The notes beneath the pieces are model-generated. The model saw only the letters and a program-made list of their open reading frames with translations, searched no databases and was not told the DNA's origin. 64,000 bases of DNA from Arthrobacter sp. StoSoilA2 (GTDB lineage Bacteria > Actinomycetota > Actinomycetes > Actinomycetales > Micrococcaceae), in NCBI RefSeq assembly GCF_019977195.1, contig NZ_AP024643.1:1426001-1490000 (forward strand), in the 5' to 3' direction. Positions 60,413-64,000 of the stretch are shown here, piece after piece (the first letter of the stretch is position 1; each line of letters begins with the position of its first letter). The position numbers and the translations under genes are program-made.

Positions 60413-62851
60413 ATGTTGCCGGACCCCTGGCTGGACGAAGACGCTGTCACAGTCAGGCTGAGGCCGTCAACATTCCCGGACCGGAAGCAGATCCTGGATC
60501 TGATCCTCGCGGCAGTACCCTCTCCTTCCACCAACGGCATTGTTGTGATCGGCGACAGCGGATCTGGAAAGAGCCATTTGTTGCTCTCCATCAAAGCAGG
60601 ACTACCGGACACCATGGATGTCCGCACTTTCGCCGGCAAACCGGAACTCCAGACAACCGTCTATGGTGCGTTGAGCGCCGCAGTGGAGCCCCCAGGCGAA
60701 CAAACGGCCCTCCCGGGACTTCATGTCCTGCGGGCGCTCACCCAAAGCCTCGGTCCAGCAGAATACCTGTACACGCCCCCGGTTGCCCGGCGTCGAAGCA
60801 AGCGCCACCCCGGGCCCAAACGGCCTCCACTGGTCCTCCTCGTGGACGACATCCACTTCGTCGATCCTGCGTCACTGGCGGTTTTGCTGCAGCTGATGCC
60901 GGGATTCGGAGCCACCTTGGTAGCTACGGCCGACAGCCGCCGCCCGCTACCGCCGGATCTGTACCAGTTGTGGGAGGAGGGCTTCCTGGAGCAGTATGTC
61001 CTGGCTCCCTTTACGTTCACTGAGGCACAGGCTCTCTGCGAGGACGTGCTGGGCGGAAAGGTTCAAAGGCGCGCCAGCAGTCTTCTGGCGGCGATGTGCG
61101 GATTTAACGTGGGACTCCTTTGCCTGGCGATCCAGGATGCACGCAACGCCCATCTCCTGGTTCAGCGCGACGGATACTGGACCCTCGACGTACGGGCTCA
61201 TTGTCAATGGCCCGGGGTGGTTGAGCACGTCCGGGCCGATATCTCCCACCATGCTGCGGAAGAACTGAAGGCGTTGGAGGTCATTGCGCTCGCCGAGCCT
61301 CTGGCCCTGGATGTTGTTGAACACAGCTTCGGCCAGAAGGCCGTGGAACACCTTCTTGACGCCCACCACATCAGGGTCCTCCCAGGAAGGCCTCCGCTTG
61401 TCCGTACGAGTTCATGGCTGCGGGGCGAGGGCATCCGGCTGTCCGTTCCCCGCTCGCGCAGCACGGCGCTCCGGCTTGGCATCGAGGAGCCGGGACTCAC
61501 AGCGGATTCTGCGCCCGCCATGCTGCGCTGGATGACGTGGACCCTCGATTGCGGGCTGAGCCTCTCCGATGAACTCATCCTGGCTGCAGCGCCTGCCGCT
61601 GACAAACCCTCCACCGCTGAGCTGGCCATCAGGGCTTCCATGGGTATTAACGGTCCAGGCCACCGGGATGACGCCAGGATGATCCGGGCCAGGGCGCTCA
61701 TTGCCGAAGGCCAGCTCAAGGAAGCAGCACCGGAGTTGCGCCAGTTGGTGGGTGGATCGCAGGCGGAGGTGCAGGCGGAGGCTGCACGCCGGTTGATGGC
61801 ATTGGGTCTTTTGGGGGCGGCCTCTCCCATGCCGCCCGACGGCGGGGCCCAGGAGCCGCAGGAACCGTCGGATCCAGCCGCCCGGGTCATGTGGAATGTC
61901 CACATGGCCGAACAGCTCCTGCTGTCCGGGGACGCTCCCCAGGCGTTGGAAAAGTCTTCCGCTGCCTTGGCTGCCACTGATGCCGACCCTGCGCTGGAGA
62001 TGTTCCGGCCAGGGGTGCTCCTTCGCCACGTTTTCCATCTGCGGCACAACCTGTCATGGAGCAGGCTGGACTCCGTCCTGGATTGCCCGTGGACCTATGC
62101 AGTGCCAGCGCACCTGGCATGGTGCCTGGATGTAGCGCGGGGTTATGCGCAGCTCAGCCAAGGCCTGCCCCGGGCCGCATTGCGAACGCTGGAACCCGTT
62201 GTGGCTGAACTGCACGACGCCGGCCTGCCGCCGGTTCTGCAGCTGGCAACGGCGATGCTGGCGTACTCCGCGGCGCTGTGCGGTGATTCGGAGCTGGCAA
62301 TGGCAAGGGTGCGGAAGAGCTTGATGGCAGTGAAGGAAGGGGCCGGCCGAACTGAAAATGGCCTGTTGTCCCAGTTCAGCTCCCTGTTCGTGGCGGCAGC
62401 CCAGGACAAGGTTTCGCGCAAGCCCGGCCACTTGTTTGCGGCAGCCGAGGCCTTCCATGACCAGCAAAGTCATTTGATGGAAGCCGAGGCGTTGACCCTC
62501 ATGATGCTCAACGCAAGCGGGTCCGCCGTCGAGGACCTTGTGGTGCAGCGCCGCCTTAGCGAGCTTGCCGCCTCGTTGCGGGGCGCCGGCGCTGCGGCGA
62601 CGGGAACTTTCGCAACGGCTTTGTTGGGTAATGACCCCAAGGTGCTTGAATCTGCCGGCAAGAGCCTTTCCGGGGACCGGCAGTTCGCGCAAGCGGCCCT
62701 GTGTTACGCCCGGGCGGCCAGTGGCTACGAAGCGAGGACCCGCAGCGCGGCGAGCCGCCGCGCCTGGACCTTGATGGAGCGGCTGCATGGGGCTTTCGAC
62801 AGCGATGTTGCTCCGCCGCTGGGATGGCTGCCTGGTACAGCGGGACATTGA
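60413..62851 (+). CDS. large P-loop ATPase paralog lacking the LuxR domain (third paralog)
   Basis: An 812-residue relative of the two preceding proteins. Walker A GDSGSGKS is at 47–54 and Walker B VLLVDDIHFVDP at 141–152. ATADSRRPLPPDLYQLWEEGFLEQYVLAPF aligns with the second paralog. A helical region follows. It ends SRRAWTLMERLHGAFDSDVAPPLGWLPGTAGH, the point where the paralogs go on to the HTH, and no HTH is encoded downstream before sufS. ATG 60413 has GGAG at −5. It may sense or modulate without binding DNA. Confidence 0.85.
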   Translation: MLPDPWLDEDAVTVRLRPSTFPDRKQILDLILAAVPSPSTNGIVVIGDSGSGKSHLLLSIKAGLPDTMDVRTFAGKPELQTTVYGALSAAVEPPGEQTALPGLHVLRALTQSLGPAEYLYTPPVARRRSKRHPGPKRPPLVLLVDDIHFVDPASLAVLLQLMPGFGATLVATADSRRPLPPDLYQLWEEGFLEQYVLAPFTFTEAQALCEDVLGGKVQRRASSLLAAMCGFNVGLLCLAIQDARNAHLLVQRDGYWTLDVRAHCQWPGVVEHVRADISHHAAEELKALEVIALAEPLALDVVEHSFGQKAVEHLLDAHHIRVLPGRPPLVRTSSWLRGEGIRLSVPRSRSTALRLGIEEPGLTADSAPAMLRWMTWTLDCGLSLSDELILAAAPAADKPSTAELAIRASMGINGPGHRDDARMIRARALIAEGQLKEAAPELRQLVGGSQAEVQAEAARRLMALGLLGAASPMPPDGGAQEPQEPSDPAARVMWNVHMAEQLLLSGDAPQALEKSSAALAATDADPALEMFRPGVLLRHVFHLRHNLSWSRLDSVLDCPWTYAVPAHLAWCLDVARGYAQLSQGLPRAALRTLEPVVAELHDAGLPPVLQLATAMLAYSAALCGDSELAMARVRKSLMAVKEGAGRTENGLLSQFSSLFVAAAQDKVSRKPGHLFAAAEAFHDQQSHLMEAEALTLMMLNASGSAVEDLVVQRRLSELAASLRGAGAAATGTFATALLGNDPKVLESAGKSLSGDRQFAQAALCYARAASGYEARTRSAASRRAWTLMERLHGAFDSDVAPPLGWLPGTAGH

Positions 62852-62881
62852 AGTACAGCGGGGCACTGAGATACTGCAGGA
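62835..62881 (+). repeat. imperfect ~18-bp direct repeat at the end of the third paralog
   Basis: TACAGCGGGACATTGAAG (from 62835) is repeated as TACAGCGGGGCACTGAGA and then more weakly as TACTGCAGGAC. The first copy contains the stop codon of the ATPase gene. Confidence 0.6.
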
Positions 62882-62966
62882 CGCCGACGTGCTGTAGGGC
62901 ACATCTCCGGGGACGTCGCGCCGTGGGATAATTGAGTGTCCCTGAAGGATTTCCAAGGAGCGCCCC

Positions 62967-64000
62967 TTGACAGTCGTATCAACTCCCGCCTCACTGCAGC
63001 AGTCCGTGGTTCCTGCCATGGACAATGCGGAGGTGCTGCGGATCCGGAACGACTTCCCCGTCCTGGACCAACTGGTCAACGGCAAACCGTTGATCTATCT
63101 CGATTCCGGGGCCACCTCGCAGAACCCTTTGAGCGTCATAGAGGCCGAGCAGGAGTTCTACGAGCAGCGCAATGCCGCGGTTCACCGTGGCGCACACCAA
63201 CTTGCGGTGAGCGCGACTGAGGTCTTTGAGGACGCCCGCCAAACTGTCGCGGATTTTGTTGGTGCCCAGTACGAGGAAACCGTGTGGACGTCCAACGCTA
63301 CGGAGGGCCTGAACCTCATCAGCTATGCCTTGTCCAACGCCGCCTTGTGGGCTGCTCAGGGCCGCGGCAGTTCGGCGTTGAAGGAGCTGGCCATCGGTCC
63401 CGGGGACGAGATCGTGGTCACGGAAATGGAGCACCACGCCAACCTGATCCCCTGGCAGGAGCTCGCTTTCCGCACCGGCGCCACACTGAAGTACATTCCC
63501 ATCACGGACGACGGCGCGCTCCGGCTCGATGCCGCGGCAGAAATTGTGCGGGAGCGGACCCGACTGCTGGCTTTCACGCACGCGTCCAACGTCCTGGGAA
63601 CCATCAACCCGGTTGCCGAACTGGTGGCTCTCGCCCGACGCGTGGGTGCATTGGTGGTTCTTGATGCTTGCCAGTCGGTGCCTCACATGCCCATTGACGT
63701 CAAGGACCTGGATGTCGACTTCGCGGTGTTCTCGGGCCACAAGATGCTGGCTCCCACGGGCGTCGGTGTCCTGTACGGCAAGCAGGAACTCCTGGACGTC
63801 CTCCCGCCGTTCCTCACCGGTGGGTCCATGATCACCACGGTAACTATGGAGCGCGCCGAATACCTGCCTGCTCCGCAGCGCTTCGAGGCCGGGACACAAC
63901 GCATCTCCCAGGCGGTTGCCCTTGCCACTGCCGTGAACTACTTGTCCGAAACCGGGATCGACCGCATCCATGCCTGGGAGGCTACGCTGGGTCAGCGCCT
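62967..64000 (+). CDS. sufS: SufS-type cysteine desulfurase (3' end outside window)
   Basis: 344 codons are visible before the window ends. SufS removes sulfur from cysteine as a persulfide for Fe–S cluster assembly. YLDSGATSQNP, VHRGAHQLA and EMEHHANLIPWQ are group II signatures, and the PLP lysine is Lys259 in FSGHKMLAPTGVG. The persulfide Cys lies beyond the end. The start is TTG 62967, 6 nt after AAGGAG, with MTVVSTPASLQQS before the conserved domain. Confidence 0.95.
   Translation, partial: MTVVSTPASLQQSVVPAMDNAEVLRIRNDFPVLDQLVNGKPLIYLDSGATSQNPLSVIEAEQEFYEQRNAAVHRGAHQLAVSATEVFEDARQTVADFVGAQYEETVWTSNATEGLNLISYALSNAALWAAQGRGSSALKELAIGPGDEIVVTEMEHHANLIPWQELAFRTGATLKYIPITDDGALRLDAAAEIVRERTRLLAFTHASNVLGTINPVAELVALARRVGALVVLDACQSVPHMPIDVKDLDVDFAVFSGHKMLAPTGVGVLYGKQELLDVLPPFLTGGSMITTVTMERAEYLPAPQRFEAGTQRISQAVALATAVNYLSETGIDRIHAWEATLGQR

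Noticed and set aside
54502..62851. Antiphage STAND/Avs-type defence cluster
   Set aside because: Two of the three proteins end in LuxR DNA-binding domains, and no effector nuclease, protease or membrane domain is visible, so transcriptional regulation is the simpler reading.

Overview
The window is high-GC, gene-dense actinobacterial chromosome. Gene content and order (a whiB–glycosyltransferase–DUF5719 block, DUF3499–Trm112–ahcY, tatD–rpfB–ksgA–ispE–ABC-F, glmU–prs–rplY–pth, FemAB-type ligase, LCP protein, TIGR03089) point to Micrococcaceae, most likely Arthrobacter or Paenarthrobacter. This assignment is recognition, not a database result. Most of the sequence is conserved core genome. The accessory-looking part is 47.0–49.2 kb (repeat arrays and an insertion sequence) and, more loosely, the three large ATPase/LuxR-type genes at 54.5–62.9 kb.

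Layout. 0–7.2 kb: truncated GNAT gene, a hypothetical protein, prepilin peptidase, a frameshifted META-domain lipoprotein, NUDIX hydrolase, fumarase (fumC), beta-carbonic anhydrase, a DUF4245 protein and class II fructose-bisphosphatase (glpX). 7.3–13 kb: a minus-strand operon purK–purE–LCP–manA–femAB-like, joining purine synthesis to wall and sugar-nucleotide functions. 13–20.5 kb: GtrA, TIGR03089, a WhiB regulator with a visible promoter and palindrome, an 1,100-residue GT2/membrane glycosyltransferase and DUF5719. 20.5–29 kb: a zincin-like protein without its motif, DUF3499, Trm112, ahcY, an L,D-transpeptidase, a Cys-rich pentapeptide protein, RDD, SpoIIM and DUF1461. 29–35.5 kb: acyl-CoA synthetase, protein O-mannosyltransferase, rsmI and succinate-semialdehyde dehydrogenase. 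35.5–40.8 kb: moxR–DUF58–transglutaminase operon. 40.9–47 kb: tatD, rpfB, ksgA, ispE and ABC-F.

47.0–49.2 kb is a gene-poor convergent junction. It holds two arrays of 32-bp tandem repeats in opposite orientation. The second array is split by an IS3-family element with a 3-bp GTG target duplication; removing the element restores a perfect 32-bp unit. 49.2–54.4 kb: TetR regulator, tRNA-Gln(TTG), glmU, prs, rplY/ctc and pth. 54.5–62.9 kb: three paralogous large P-loop proteins. Two end in a LuxR helix-turn-helix. The third stops just before where that domain should be and is preceded by a long leader with a large hairpin. The window ends inside sufS.

The best candidates for something undescribed are the opposed 32-bp repeat arrays and the three-gene LuxR-type ATPase cluster with its domain-less third member.
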